64,000 nt of DNA from Mesorhizobium sp. WSM4306 (GCF_007003975.1 NZ_VFTC01000013.1:1-64000); one strand, 5' to 3'; positions 1-8,818 are shown, numbered from the stretch's first letter. Numbers and translations: made by a program. Notes: generated by a model from the letters alone, not told the origin.

Positions 1-1
1 G

Positions 2-742
2 ACCCCCACTGCCGCGACGACCCCACCCGGCGGCTTCGCCGCCACCCTCCCCTCGAGGGGGAGGGGAACTCGCATCGAGGTCGATGAAATCTGCGCCACG
101 CTCGATGTGCCGCTCGGGCCGGAGATCGGCCAGTGCTGCGGCGGGCGCGTCGAAGTGCTGATCAGGCTCGTCGATGCGACGCTGGCGCAAGAACTGGTTG
201 CAGCGGCGGAAGCCGAGGAGGCTCATTTGCCGCATGTCTATGTCTTCGGCGGCGGCCATGTCGGCCAGGCGCTGGCTGCGTCGCTGGCGCTTTTGCCCGT
301 GCACGCCGTCGTCATCGAAACCCGAGCCGAAGCGCTGGAAGGCATGCCAGAAACCGTCGAGACGCGACTGACGCCGATGCCGGAGGCCGAGATACGCAAA
401 GCGCCTGCCGGCGCCGCCTTCGCCATCCTCACCCACGACCACGCGCTGGATTTCCTCATCGTCGCCGAGGCGCTCAAGCGCGACGACGCGGCCTATGTCG
501 GCATGATCGGCTCGAAGACCAAGAAGGCGACATTCAAGCACTGGTTTCTGAAATCGGCGGAGGGCACGGAGGCTGAGTTCGCCCGCCTCGTCTCGCCGAT
601 CGGCGGCGACGGGGTCAAGGACAAGCGCCCACCGGTGATCGCAGCGCTGGCGGCGGCCGAGATCATGACGGCGCTGGTCGTTCACAACGCGACGTCAAAT
701 ATCGACCATCCGGTCCAACGAGACAAGGAAATAGCCGGCTAA
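2..742 (+). CDS. xdhC: XdhC-type xanthine dehydrogenase maturation protein, 5' end cut by window
   Basis: The reading frame is open from the left edge to a TAA at 740-742, so the gene enters from outside the window. The segment PLGPEIGQCCGGRV followed by a Rossmann-like VFGGGHVGQALA and a late VGMIGSKTKK motif is characteristic of XdhC, which binds molybdenum cofactor and inserts its sulfurated form into xanthine dehydrogenase. The QCCGG cysteines match the conserved XdhC pair. A shorter internal ATG (107) would remove these approach residues and is unlikely to be the true start. Its place beside urate oxidase and guanine deaminase genes fits purine catabolism; xdhA and xdhB are expected just left of the window. 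Codons about 7-22 of the visible part are made of an unusual palindromic repeat (see 22-66). Confidence 0.88.
   Translation, partial: TPTAATTPPGGFAATLPSRGRGTRIEVDEICATLDVPLGPEIGQCCGGRVEVLIRLVDATLAQELVAAAEAEEAHLPHVYVFGGGHVGQALAASLALLPVHAVVIETRAEALEGMPETVETRLTPMPEAEIRKAPAGAAFAILTHDHALDFLIVAEALKRDDAAYVGMIGSKTKKATFKHWFLKSAEGTEAEFARLVSPIGGDGVKDKRPPVIAALAAAEIMTALVVHNATSNIDHPVQRDKEIAG
22..66. repeat. Palindromic GC-rich repeat lying inside the xdhC reading frame
   Basis: Two adjacent hairpins are visible: GGCGGC-TTC-GCCGCC and CCCTCCCCTC-GAGGGGGAGG. This architecture resembles the dispersed intergenic repeats seen elsewhere in the window (for example near 6.7 and 14.1 kb), but here it is read in frame as a Pro/Gly/Ala/Arg-rich stretch just before the conserved part of XdhC. 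Confidence 0.6.
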
Positions 743-755
743 CTTTTCGTCACAG

Positions 756-2006
756 CTACGCCGGCCGCTTCAGGCCCAGATGCTCGCGTAGCGTACTGCC
801 CTCATAATCCTGGCGGAACAGGCCACGCCGCTGCAGTTCCGGCACCACGAGTTCGCAAAAGGCATCGAGTTCGCCGGGAAAATAGGACGGCATGACATTG
901 AATCCGTCGGCGCCGCCGCCTTCGAACCGCGCTTGCAACTCGTCCGCGACCTGGGCGGCTGTACCGACAATGCGCCAATGGCCGCGGGCGCCTGCGAAGT
1001 GACGGGCAAGTTGGCGGATGGAAAGGCCATCCCGGCGGGACTGTTCGACCACCAGCGCCTGCCGGCTTTTCATGCCCTCTGTCTCCGGCAACTCCGGCAT
1101 GGGTCCGTCGACCGGATAGCGCCAAAGGTCCGAGATGCTGAGATAGCTGGAAAGCAGCGCCACGCCGACATCGTCGGGGATCAACGCCTGCAATTCCTCA
1201 TGTTTTTCGCGCGCTTCGGCCTCGGTTTCCGCAACCACGGGCGCGACGCCGGGCATGATCTTGATGTCATCGGGCTCGCGGCCATAGGCCGCCATGCGGC
1301 CCTTGAGATCGTCATAGAAGGCTTTCGCCTCCTCGATGGTCTGCGCCGCCGTGAACACCACGTCGGCGGTGCGGGCGGCAAGGTCCCGGCCGACATCCGA
1401 GGCGCCTGCCTGCACCATCACCGGCGCACCCTGCGGCGAGCGTGGCAGGTCGAGCGGATCGCGCACCGAAAAACTCTGACCGTCATAGCCTTGAAAGCCG
1501 GCGCCTTGCCAAAGTCCAGTGACGACCTCGGCGAATTCGCGCGCCCGCTCATAGCGGTCGGCGTGGGGTTTGAGGCCCGTCGCGCCGAAATTGGCGGCTT
1601 CGATCGGGCTGGCCGATGTCACCAGATTCCAGCCGGCGCGACCGCCGCTTAAGTGATCGAGCGACAGGAAGGTGCGCGCCAGGCCGTAAGGCTCGTTGTA
1701 GCTGGTCGACGCCGTCGAGACGAGGCCGATGCGGCTGGTCTGAACGGCGAGCGCCGACAGCAGGCTGATCGGCTCGAAGCCGATCGAACGCGAGGTCTGG
1801 CTGGCGATGCCGACATTGGTTTCGCGCAGGCCGGCGGCGTCCTCGCAGAAGATCATATCGAACTTCGCCGCTTCCGCCGTGCGCACCAGCCGGATGTAAT
1901 GGTCGATGTCGATGCCGGCGGTCACATGCGCCTTGGGGTGGCGCCAAGCGGCGATGTGGTGGCCCGTCGCCCACAGGAAGGCGCCGAGTTTCATCTGACG
2001 AGTCAT
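756..2006 (-). CDS. LLM-class flavin-dependent monooxygenase (NtaA/SnaA/DszA-type)
   Basis: The 416-residue product has the TIM-barrel layout of FMN-dependent bacterial-luciferase-like monooxygenases: an N-terminal KLGAFLW strand, HLSGGRAGWNLVTS, and a C-terminal GADGFNVMP segment. This NtaA-type subfamily oxidises sulfur- or nitrogen-containing small molecules or chelators using FMNH2 supplied by a separate reductase. No partner reductase is adjacent. The ATG overlaps the stop of the upstream LLM gene in an ATGA, so the two are almost certainly co-transcribed and translationally coupled. An internal ATG four codons later (MKLGAF) is an alternative start. The substrate cannot be read from the sequence. 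Confidence 0.85.
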   Translation of the reverse strand: MTRQMKLGAFLWATGHHIAAWRHPKAHVTAGIDIDHYIRLVRTAEAAKFDMIFCEDAAGLRETNVGIASQTSRSIGFEPISLLSALAVQTSRIGLVSTASTSYNEPYGLARTFLSLDHLSGGRAGWNLVTSASPIEAANFGATGLKPHADRYERAREFAEVVTGLWQGAGFQGYDGQSFSVRDPLDLPRSPQGAPVMVQAGASDVGRDLAARTADVVFTAAQTIEEAKAFYDDLKGRMAAYGREPDDIKIMPGVAPVVAETEAEAREKHEELQALIPDDVGVALLSSYLSISDLWRYPVDGPMPELPETEGMKSRQALVVEQSRRDGLSIRQLARHFAGARGHWRIVGTAAQVADELQARFEGGGADGFNVMPSYFPGELDAFCELVVPELQRRGLFRQDYEGSTLREHLGLKRPA

Positions 2007-2950
2007 CGGTCGCCTCCGGCAAGTCCGAGGTGCGAGCGTAGCGTCGTTCCGGGATAGTCCGGGTGGACAAGGCCGCGCTGATGCAGGTCCGGCAGCACGC
2101 GGCCGACGAAATCGTCCAGCGCCGAGGGTGGCATTACGATGTTGAACCCGTCGCAGCTTTTCGAGCGGAACAGCTCTTCCAACCTATCGGGACTGATATC
2201 CGGTCCATTGGCGCTGACGTTCACAAGCGCCTTCACTGCATGAGGATCGCGCCCGCATGCGGCGACGCGGCGCTTGAGGTCGTCGTAGCGCGCCTTGGTG
2301 TCTTCAGCCTCGTCTAGCAAGACGACATCGGCGGTGCGGGAGGCAAGATCAAGATCGGCCTCCGACACATCTGACAGCACCAGCACTGGCGTATCCTGCG
2401 GCGAGCGCGCGACATTCAGCGGTCCGCGCACCGAGAAGAACTCGCCCTTGTGGTCGAGCAGATGCATCTTGTCGGGGTCGTGGAAACGGCCGCCGACCTT
2501 GTCGAACAGCAGCGCATCCGCGTCCCAGCCGTGCCATAGGCCTTGGACGATGCCGATATATTCTTCCGTACGACGCCGGAAATCGTTATCGGAAAACCCA
2601 TCCGGCCGGCTGAAATTGGCGGCTTCGCGCGGCGCCTGCGCCATGGTCGCGTGCCAGCCGGCGCGGCCATGGCTGATGATGTCGAGCGAAGCAAAACGGC
2701 GCGCCAGATTGTAGGGCTGGTGGGTGACCGTCGAAGCAGCGGCGACGAGGCCGATCCGGCTCGTCACCGTCGCCAGCGCGGCGAGTAAGGTCGTCGCTTC
2801 GAAAGGGCTCGACCCGCCGCTGCCCGGCGTGGAGTCCTCGAGGACGAGCATGTCCAGCTCGGCCGCTTCCGCATGCTTGGCAAAATCGGCGAGATCGCTG
2901 AAGGCGAGCGGTTGCCCGGAAGCAATGTTGAGCGAAACGGCGAGATGCAT
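2003..2950 (-). CDS. Short LLM-class flavin-dependent oxidoreductase paralogue
   Basis: This 315-residue protein resembles its downstream neighbour along most of its length (ISHGRAGWHATM, SRTADVVLLDEAEDTKARYDDLKRR, C-terminal TTLRSHLGL). It lacks roughly 100 residues that lie between the late barrel strands of the 416-residue paralogue, and is shorter than the usual 400-450 residues of the NtaA-type family. The C-terminal signature is kept, so the difference looks like an internal loss rather than a truncation. It is first in the two-gene unit. It may be a flavin-binding partner subunit or an enzyme with a different active-site cover; both are inference. Confidence 0.78.
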   Translation of the reverse strand: MHLAVSLNIASGQPLAFSDLADFAKHAEAAELDMLVLEDSTPGSGGSSPFEATTLLAALATVTSRIGLVAAASTVTHQPYNLARRFASLDIISHGRAGWHATMAQAPREAANFSRPDGFSDNDFRRRTEEYIGIVQGLWHGWDADALLFDKVGGRFHDPDKMHLLDHKGEFFSVRGPLNVARSPQDTPVLVLSDVSEADLDLASRTADVVLLDEAEDTKARYDDLKRRVAACGRDPHAVKALVNVSANGPDISPDRLEELFRSKSCDGFNIVMPPSALDDFVGRVLPDLHQRGLVHPDYPGTTLRSHLGLAGGDR

Positions 2951-3086
2951 TGTGGTTTGCTCGTCAGTCGGCGCGGGGCCATCGAGGCGGAGTATGCAAA
3001 CCTAAAGTCGCTTGCGTTTAAGGCAACCCTTGCGACTGGGCCAACGGCCCATCACTTTCCGGCCAGGCTATTTGCCGGCCAGCCCC

Positions 3087-4007
3087 CTATTTGCCGGCCA
3101 GAAGGTCCTTAATCAGCCGCTGGCAGCGCTCGGCCATGAAGTCGAGCAGCAGCCGCACCTTGGGGTCCTGCAGCTTCTTGTGCGGATAGACGGCGGCGAA
3201 CTGCACCGGGGTCGGCGGTGTGCTGGCCAGGATCACCTGCAGCCGCCGGTCGCGGATGAAGGGTTCGACCTCGAAGCGCGGCTTGTTGATGATGCCGCGC
3301 CCCGACAGAGCCCAGCCGGTCAACACATCGCCATCGTCGGTGTCGTAGGGGCCGTGCACCTCGAATTTCTGCGGACCGGACGGCGTCTGCAGCGTCCAGA
3401 CATGTTCGCGCGCCCCGGAATAGCGCAGCATAAGGCAGTCGTGCTTCTTGCCGATCAGCTCTTGCGGCTCCATCGGTTCGCCGCGCGCTTCCAGATATTT
3501 CGGCGCCGCGACCAACACCCGCTCGCATTCCATGATACCGCGCATTCTCAAACTGGAATCCTCGATGATGCCGAGCTTGAAGGCGACGTCGATGCCTTCC
3601 TTCATGATATCGATGTTGTGATCCGAGAGCCTCAGCCGCACCTCGATATCGGGGTATTTGTCGTGGAAATCCGGAATGCCTGACGCCACCAGCCGCCGGC
3701 CTAGGCCGAGCGGCGCCGTGACCCGGATGGTGCCGCGCGGCTGGCCGGACAGCGCCGAGACGGCAGCCTCGGCTTCCGTGATCGCTTCCAGCACCTGCTT
3801 GGCGCCGGAATAGAACACATTGCCGTGCTCCGTCGGCATCAACTGCCTGGTCGTGCGGTTGAACAGCCTGACCCCGAGGTGCTTTTCCAGCTCCTTGATG
3901 CGGTTGGAGGCGACCGCCGGCGAAATGCGCATGTCGCGGCCTGCCGCCGACAGATTGCCCAGCTCGACGACGCGGACGAAGACGGCGATGTTGTCGAGAT
4001 AGGCCAT
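3087..4007 (-). CDS. LysR-family transcriptional regulator divergent from puuD
   Basis: The 306-residue product begins with a LysR winged helix-turn-helix (AVFVRVVELGNLSAAGRDMRI, helix region SPAVASNRIKELEKHLG) followed by a type-2 periplasmic-binding-like effector domain. It is transcribed away from the urate oxidase gene across a 139-bp gap that holds a perfect T-N11-A palindrome (4037-4049), the canonical LysR binding-site form. A role in controlling the urate/guanine operon is therefore likely, with a purine intermediate as effector being inference. The ATG at 4007 directly precedes the HTH, so the start is well placed. Confidence 0.88.
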   Translation of the reverse strand: MAYLDNIAVFVRVVELGNLSAAGRDMRISPAVASNRIKELEKHLGVRLFNRTTRQLMPTEHGNVFYSGAKQVLEAITEAEAAVSALSGQPRGTIRVTAPLGLGRRLVASGIPDFHDKYPDIEVRLRLSDHNIDIMKEGIDVAFKLGIIEDSSLRMRGIMECERVLVAAPKYLEARGEPMEPQELIGKKHDCLMLRYSGAREHVWTLQTPSGPQKFEVHGPYDTDDGDVLTGWALSGRGIINKPRFEVEPFIRDRRLQVILASTPPTPVQFAAVYPHKKLQDPKVRLLLDFMAERCQRLIKDLLAGK

Positions 4008-4036
4008 GCGGGTTCGTGGCTCTTTATGTGGCTGCG

Positions 4037-4049
4037 TAGGGTAACCCTA
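4037..4049. promoter_or_regulatory. Candidate LysR operator (T-N11-A palindrome)
   Basis: TAGGGT-A-ACCCTA is a perfect 6-bp inverted repeat with a one-base centre and fits the T-N11-A rule for LysR-type sites. It lies in the divergent gap, 31 bp from the regulator start and about 100 bp from the puuD start. Confidence 0.5.
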
Positions 4050-4146
4050 GTATTTTCCATTTTTTTTTGAAAGTCATCGTACACCTCGCCTCTTTTCGTT
4101 TGCGTACCACACCGTAAAGTCAACCGAACGGCAGGGACGATTTCAC

Positions 4147-5364
4147 ATGATGGATTTCGCGATTTTCTGGGACTGGCTGAGTTTCGCCGTGCGCTGGCTG
4201 CACGTCGTCACCGGCATTGCCTGGATCGGCTCGTCCTTCTATTTCGTCGCCCTCGATCTCGGCCTGCGCCAGCGCCCCGGCATGCCGGTCGGCGCCTTCG
4301 GCGAGGAATGGCAGGTGCATGGCGGCGGCTTCTACCACATCCAGAAGTATCTGGTGGCGCCGGCCGAAATGCCCGAGCACCTGACCTGGTTCAAATGGGA
4401 ATCCTACGCCACCTGGCTGTCAGGCTTCGCCATGCTGTGCGTGGTCTACTATGCCGGCGCCGACCTGTTCCTGATCGATCCCAACGTGCTGCCCATGTCG
4501 GTGCCCGTCGGCATCCTTTTGTCGATGGCCACCATCGGCGTTGGCTGGGTGGTCTACGACCTGCTCTGCCGTTCGCCGCTCGGCAAAAGCGACACCGGGC
4601 TGATGCTGGTGCTCTATGGCGTGCTGGTGTTCATTGCCTGGGGGCTGACGCATCTGTTCACCGGCCGCGCCGCTTTCCTGCATCTCGGCGCCATCACCGC
4701 CACGATCATGTCGGCCAACGTCTTTATGGTCATCATTCCAAACCAGAAGATCGTCGTTGCCGACCTGATCGCCGGCCGCAAGCCCGATCCGAAATACGGC
4801 AAGATCGCCAAGCAGCGCTCACTGCACAACAATTACCTGACGCTGCCCGTGCTGTTCCTGATGCTGTCGAACCACTATCCGCTGGCGTTCGCGACGCAGT
4901 TCAACTGGGTCATCGCCTCGCTGGTGTTCATCATCGGTGTCTTGATCCGGCACTATTTCAACACCGTGCACATGCGTGCCGGCAATCCGCACTGGACCTG
5001 GATGGCGGCCGCCGTGCTGTTCATGATCATCATCTGGCTATCGACGGCGCCGAAAATACTGACCGGCGAACCCAAGGCGTCCGCCGCGGCCGAGGTCTAT
5101 ATTGCATCAGCGCATTTCCCGGCCGTGCGCGACACCGTGCTTGGCCGCTGCTCGATGTGCCATGCCGCCGAGCCGGTCTATGAGGGCATCTACCACGCGC
5201 CGAAAGGCGTGATGCTCGACACCGACGCCGGCATTGCCGAACATGCCCGCGAGATCTATTTGCAGGCTGGGCGCAGCCATGCCATGCCGCCCGCCAACGT
5301 CACCCAGATCAGCGACAAGGAACGGGCGCTGCTGGTCGCCTGGTTCGAAGGCGCAGGGAAATAA
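4147..5364 (+). CDS. puuD: Membrane-bound urate oxidase/hydroxylase PuuD with C-terminal cytochrome c
   Basis: The 405-residue protein has about eight hydrophobic helices in its first 300 residues with conserved His-containing segments (RWLHVVTGIAWIGSSFY, GGGFYHIQKY), then a soluble tail with a c-type heme motif CSMCH at residues 335-339 and a likely axial Met in HAMPPAN. This architecture is that of the PuuD family, which oxidises urate to 5-hydroxyisourate and passes electrons to the respiratory chain instead of to O2. An ATG-ATG pair at 4147/4150 leaves a one-codon ambiguity. guaD follows after three bases, forming a purine-degradation operon that would be fed by the XdhC-dependent xanthine dehydrogenase to the left. 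Confidence 0.92.
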   Translation: MMDFAIFWDWLSFAVRWLHVVTGIAWIGSSFYFVALDLGLRQRPGMPVGAFGEEWQVHGGGFYHIQKYLVAPAEMPEHLTWFKWESYATWLSGFAMLCVVYYAGADLFLIDPNVLPMSVPVGILLSMATIGVGWVVYDLLCRSPLGKSDTGLMLVLYGVLVFIAWGLTHLFTGRAAFLHLGAITATIMSANVFMVIIPNQKIVVADLIAGRKPDPKYGKIAKQRSLHNNYLTLPVLFLMLSNHYPLAFATQFNWVIASLVFIIGVLIRHYFNTVHMRAGNPHWTWMAAAVLFMIIIWLSTAPKILTGEPKASAAAEVYIASAHFPAVRDTVLGRCSMCHAAEPVYEGIYHAPKGVMLDTDAGIAEHAREIYLQAGRSHAMPPANVTQISDKERALLVAWFEGAGK

Positions 5365-5367
5365 AGC

Positions 5368-6684
5368 ATGACCCCTAGAATTCTGCGCGGCCGCACGCTG
5401 AGCTTTTTGCGCTGGCCTGAAAGCATCGATGACCATGCCGCCTGGCGTTACGAGGAGGATGGCGGCCTGCTGATTAGCGACGGCCGGATCATTGCTGCCG
5501 GCGCCTATGCGCAGGTCGAGAAACAGGCGGGCGAAGGCGTAAAGAAAATCGACCACCGGCCGCATCTGCTGCTGCCAGGCTTCATCGACGCGCATGTACA
5601 TTTTCCGCAGATGCAGGTCATCGCTTCCTATGGCGCCGAACTGCTCGACTGGCTGAACACCTACACTTTTCCCGAAGAGACCAAATTCGCCAACGCCCAG
5701 CACGGTCGCCGCATTGCGCGGCTGTTCCTCGACGAGATGGTGCGCCACGGCACGACGACGGTCGCCGCCTATTGTTCGGTGCACAAGGCGTCCGCCGAAG
5801 CCTTTTTCGCCGAATCGCATGATCGCAACATGCTCAACATCGCCGGCAAGGTGATGATGGACCGCAACGCGCCGGCAGGCGTGCTCGATACGCCGCAATC
5901 CGGCTATGATGACAGCAAGGCGCTGATTGCGGAATGGCACGGCAAGGGGCGGCAGCTCTATGCGATCACTCCGCGCTTCGCCATCACCTCCTCGCCTAAA
6001 CAGCTGGAGATGTCGGGCGCGCTTTGCCGTGAGCATCCCGACCTGCATATGCAGACGCATCTGTCGGAAAACCATGCCGAGATCGCTTTCACGCAAAAAC
6101 TCTATCCGCAGGCGCGCGACTATACCGATGTCTATGAGCAGTATGGGCTGTTGGGCAAAAAGAGCCTGTTCGGCCACTGCATCCATCTCAGCGAACGCGA
6201 GGCGGATGCGCTGTCGGACAGTGGTTCGGTGGCGGTGTTTTGCCCGACCTCGAACCTGTTTCTCGGCTCAGGCCTGTTCGACTACCAGCGCTTTCGTCGT
6301 CGTCAGAAGCCGTTGCGCATCGCAGCTGCGACGGACGTCGGCGGCGGTACCAATTACTCGATGCTGCGCACCATGGACGAGGGCTACAAGGTGATCGCGC
6401 TGAATGGCGAGAAGCTGAACCCGCTCCAGTCCTTCTGGCAGATCACGCGCGGCAATGCCGAGGCGCTGTCGGTGGCGGAGAAGGTCGGCACGCTGGATGA
6501 AGGTACCGACGCCGACATCACCGTGCTCGACGCCCGCGCCACGCCGGCGATGCGGCTCAGGATGGAGACGGTGGAGACGCTGGCCGAAGAACTGTTCCTG
6601 CTGCAGACGCTGGGTGACGATCGCGCGGTGCGTGAGGTTTATGTTGCGGGAAGGCCGGCCAAGAGCGACATGATCGCGGGGTAA
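5368..6684 (+). CDS. guaD: Guanine deaminase
   Basis: The 438-residue product is an amidohydrolase of the guanine deaminase type: metal ligands in PGFIDAHVHFPQ (His76, His78), the substrate-site HLSE motif, GHCIHL, and a late metal Asp in ATDVGGG. It converts guanine to xanthine and ammonia in the cytoplasm, upstream of xanthine dehydrogenase and urate oxidase. The family length of about 430-450 residues is matched. The start is three bases after the puuD stop, so translation is probably coupled. A palindromic repeat follows the stop and may help end or stabilise the transcript. Confidence 0.93.
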   Translation: MTPRILRGRTLSFLRWPESIDDHAAWRYEEDGGLLISDGRIIAAGAYAQVEKQAGEGVKKIDHRPHLLLPGFIDAHVHFPQMQVIASYGAELLDWLNTYTFPEETKFANAQHGRRIARLFLDEMVRHGTTTVAAYCSVHKASAEAFFAESHDRNMLNIAGKVMMDRNAPAGVLDTPQSGYDDSKALIAEWHGKGRQLYAITPRFAITSSPKQLEMSGALCREHPDLHMQTHLSENHAEIAFTQKLYPQARDYTDVYEQYGLLGKKSLFGHCIHLSEREADALSDSGSVAVFCPTSNLFLGSGLFDYQRFRRRQKPLRIAAATDVGGGTNYSMLRTMDEGYKVIALNGEKLNPLQSFWQITRGNAEALSVAEKVGTLDEGTDADITVLDARATPAMRLRMETVETLAEELFLLQTLGDDRAVREVYVAGRPAKSDMIAG

Positions 6685-6685
6685 G

Positions 6686-6773
6686 ACCCCCTCACCCGGA
6701 TTGCCGACGCTGGCGTCAGTCTCTTCTCCCCATCGGGGAGAAGGTGGCCGCGAAGCGGCCGGATGAGGGGGCC
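6686..6773. repeat. Dispersed intergenic palindromic repeat (RIME-like)
   Basis: Outer arms CCCCCTCA and TGAGGGGG enclose inner hairpins, including TTCTCCCC-AT-CGGGGAGAA and GGCCGC-GAA-GCGGCC. The same building blocks recur near 8.7, 14.1 and 23.5 kb, which marks it as a multicopy intergenic mosaic element of the type common in rhizobia. It lies between guaD and the UPF0303 gene. Confidence 0.75.
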
Positions 6774-6841
6774 TTGGCAACGGGACCTAACCCGGCAATC
6801 CTTGTCGTACACACGACGTGTGACGATTTCGGAGAAAGAAA

Positions 6842-7339
6842 ATGGCCGCTGCGGACGATATCGCTCTGATCCAGAAACAGGAAGAGACGCTGGTCTTCCC
6901 GGCCTTCGACGAGGCAGTGGCCTTCAAGATCGGCGTCGCGATCCGCAAGCGGGCTCTGGCTGACAATTTGCCGATCATCGTCGACATCAGGCTGTGGGAC
7001 CGGCCGCTGTTCTATGCCGCGATGCCGGGCTCGAACGCCTCCAACCCCGACTGGGCGCGGCGCAAGATCAATGTGGTGAAGCGCTACCTCAAAAGCACCT
7101 ACCGCATGGTGCTGGAGCAGCAGCGGCCGGACCGCACCTTCAAGATCGGCGAGGCCCTGGATATTGCCGACTATGTGCTGGCCGGAGGCGGTTTTCCCAT
7201 AGCGGTCAAGGGCGCCGGCGTCATCGGCGTCATTGCTGTGTCGGGCCTGCCGGAGCGCCAGGACCATGGCGTCGTCGTCGATGCGCTGTGCGATCATCTC
7301 GGCGTCGACAAGCGCAAGCTGGCGCTGGCTGCGGAATGA
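6842..7339 (+). CDS. UPF0303 / heme-degrading-domain (HbpS-like) protein
   Basis: The 165-residue product matches the UPF0303 family (the GlcG/HbpS-like fold): FDEAVAFKIG, an RLWDRPLFYAAMPG segment, a middle NPDWARRK and C-terminal GVIGVIAVSGLPERQDH. Members are small soluble proteins of uncertain role, sometimes linked to heme or cofactor binding. Its last bases overlap the start of the glycerate kinase gene in an ATGA, indicating translational coupling. A good purine-rich ribosome site (GGAGAAAG) precedes the ATG. The association with glycerate metabolism is genomic inference only. Confidence 0.8.
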   Translation: MAAADDIALIQKQEETLVFPAFDEAVAFKIGVAIRKRALADNLPIIVDIRLWDRPLFYAAMPGSNASNPDWARRKINVVKRYLKSTYRMVLEQQRPDRTFKIGEALDIADYVLAGGGFPIAVKGAGVIGVIAVSGLPERQDHGVVVDALCDHLGVDKRKLALAAE

Positions 7340-8601
7340 CTATGCTCGATCCGAAATCCTTCCTCATTTCGATCTTCAATGCCGCCGTTGCCGCCGCCGA
7401 TCCGGAGCGGACAATCAGGGATCATCTGCCGGCTAGGCCCAAGGGCCGCACCATTGTCATCGGCGCCGGCAAAGGCTCGGCGCAGATGGCGGCGGCGTTC
7501 GAGAAGGTCTGGGACGGTCCGATCGAAGGGCTGGTCGCCACCCGCTACGGCTACGGCGCCAAATGCGAGCGCATCGAGATCATCGAGGCGGCGCATCCGG
7601 TGCCGGACGCCGCAGGGCTCGAAGCCTCGCGTCGTTTGCTGGAAAAGGTGCAAGGGCTGACCGCCGACGATCTCGTGGTGGCGCTGATATCGGGCGGCGG
7701 CTCGGCGCTGCTGCCGTCGCCGGCCGCCGGGCTGACGTTGGCCGATGAGATCGCCGTCAACGAGGCGCTGCTTGCTTCCGGCGCGCCGATTGCGGCCATG
7801 AACACCATCCGCAAGCATGTTTCGACCATCAAGGGCGGCAGGCTGGCGGCGGCTGCGTATCCGGCCAAGGTCGTGTCGCTGGTCGTCTCGGACATTCCGG
7901 GCGACAATCCGGCGCTGGTCGCTTCCGGCCCGACCGTGCCCGACACCGGCAGCCGCGCCGATGCGCTGGCCTCGATCGCGGCCTATGGCATGAAACTGCC
8001 GGATGCCGTCATGGCGCACATCAATTCGCCGGCCGCCGATGCGCCTAGTCCCGGGGATGAGCGCTTTTCACGCAATGAAGTGCATCTGATCGCCTCGGCC
8101 GGCGTTTCGTTGGAAGCAGCAGCCGCAGAGGCAAAACGGCAAGGCATCGAGGCCGTCATTCTCTCCGATTCCATCGAGGGCGAAGCGCGTGAGGTGGGTG
8201 GCGTGCATGCCGCCATTGCGCGCGAGGTGGCGACGCGCAACCGGCCATTCCAGAAGCCAGTGCTGATCCTGTCGGGCGGCGAGACAACGGTCACTTTGCG
8301 CGCCAAGGGCAAGGGCGGCCGCAACTCCGAATTCCTGCTCGCCTTCGCCATCGGCATCAGCGGTGCGGACAATATCCATGCACTGGCCGCCGACACGGAT
8401 GGCATCGACGGCTCCGAAGACAATGCCGGCGCCTTCGCCGATGGTTCGACGGTATCGCGTATGCGAGCGGCCAGTGTGGACGCCAAGGCGATGCTGGTCG
8501 GCAACAATGCCTGGACTGCCTTCAATGCCGTCGGAGATCTGTTCGTGCCGGGGCCTACGGGCACAAATGTGAATGATCTGAGAGCGATCCTCATTCGTTA
8601 G
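7336..8601 (+). CDS. Glycerate 2-kinase (GckA/TtuD/MOFRL family)
   Basis: The 421-residue product has an N-terminal nucleotide-binding fold (VIGAGKGSAQMAAA), LISGGGSALLPSP, the NTIRKHVSTIKGGRLA block and the C-terminal MOFRL domain with ADTDGIDGSEDNAGAF. This family phosphorylates D-glycerate; older annotations call it hydroxypyruvate reductase TtuD. Start choice: ATG at 7336 overlaps the UPF0303 stop, while a second ATG at 7342 gives a product two residues shorter. The product feeds glycerate from photorespiration-like, tartrate or allantoin/glyoxylate routes into lower glycolysis, which would suit the purine genes to its left; that link is inference. Confidence 0.9.
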   Translation: MTMLDPKSFLISIFNAAVAAADPERTIRDHLPARPKGRTIVIGAGKGSAQMAAAFEKVWDGPIEGLVATRYGYGAKCERIEIIEAAHPVPDAAGLEASRRLLEKVQGLTADDLVVALISGGGSALLPSPAAGLTLADEIAVNEALLASGAPIAAMNTIRKHVSTIKGGRLAAAAYPAKVVSLVVSDIPGDNPALVASGPTVPDTGSRADALASIAAYGMKLPDAVMAHINSPAADAPSPGDERFSRNEVHLIASAGVSLEAAAAEAKRQGIEAVILSDSIEGEAREVGGVHAAIAREVATRNRPFQKPVLILSGGETTVTLRAKGKGGRNSEFLLAFAIGISGADNIHALAADTDGIDGSEDNAGAFADGSTVSRMRAASVDAKAMLVGNNAWTAFNAVGDLFVPGPTGTNVNDLRAILIR

Positions 8602-8630
8602 GGCGCGGGCAGTGCCGTTAACGCAACGTT

Positions 8631-8803
8631 CGCGCTGCCCCTCATCCGCCTGCCGGCACCTTCTCCCCGTATAGCGACGGGGAGAAGGCAGCTGACCACG
8701 TGGCGTTGCCCTTCCTGCGCGATTAGAAAAGAGCCGAAGACAGCGTCTTTCTCCCCGTTACTATACGGGGAGAAATGTCCGGCAGGACAATGAGGGGCAG
8801 CGC
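8631..8803. repeat. Inverted pair of intergenic palindromic repeats
   Basis: A left copy (8631-8693) and an oppositely oriented right copy (8747-8803) share CCCCTCAT, a CTGCCGG block and a CTCCCCGT-(A)TA(G/C)-ACGGGGAG hairpin, separated by about 55 bp. The pair fills the gap between the convergent glycerate kinase and udgX genes and could act as a bidirectional barrier to transcription. Confidence 0.75.
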
Positions 8804-8818
8804 TGACCGTCGATCCGA

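Noticed and set aside
5107..6186. Open 359-residue minus-strand frame
   Set aside because: Opposes puuD and guaD, which have clear motifs; no ribosome site or family match.
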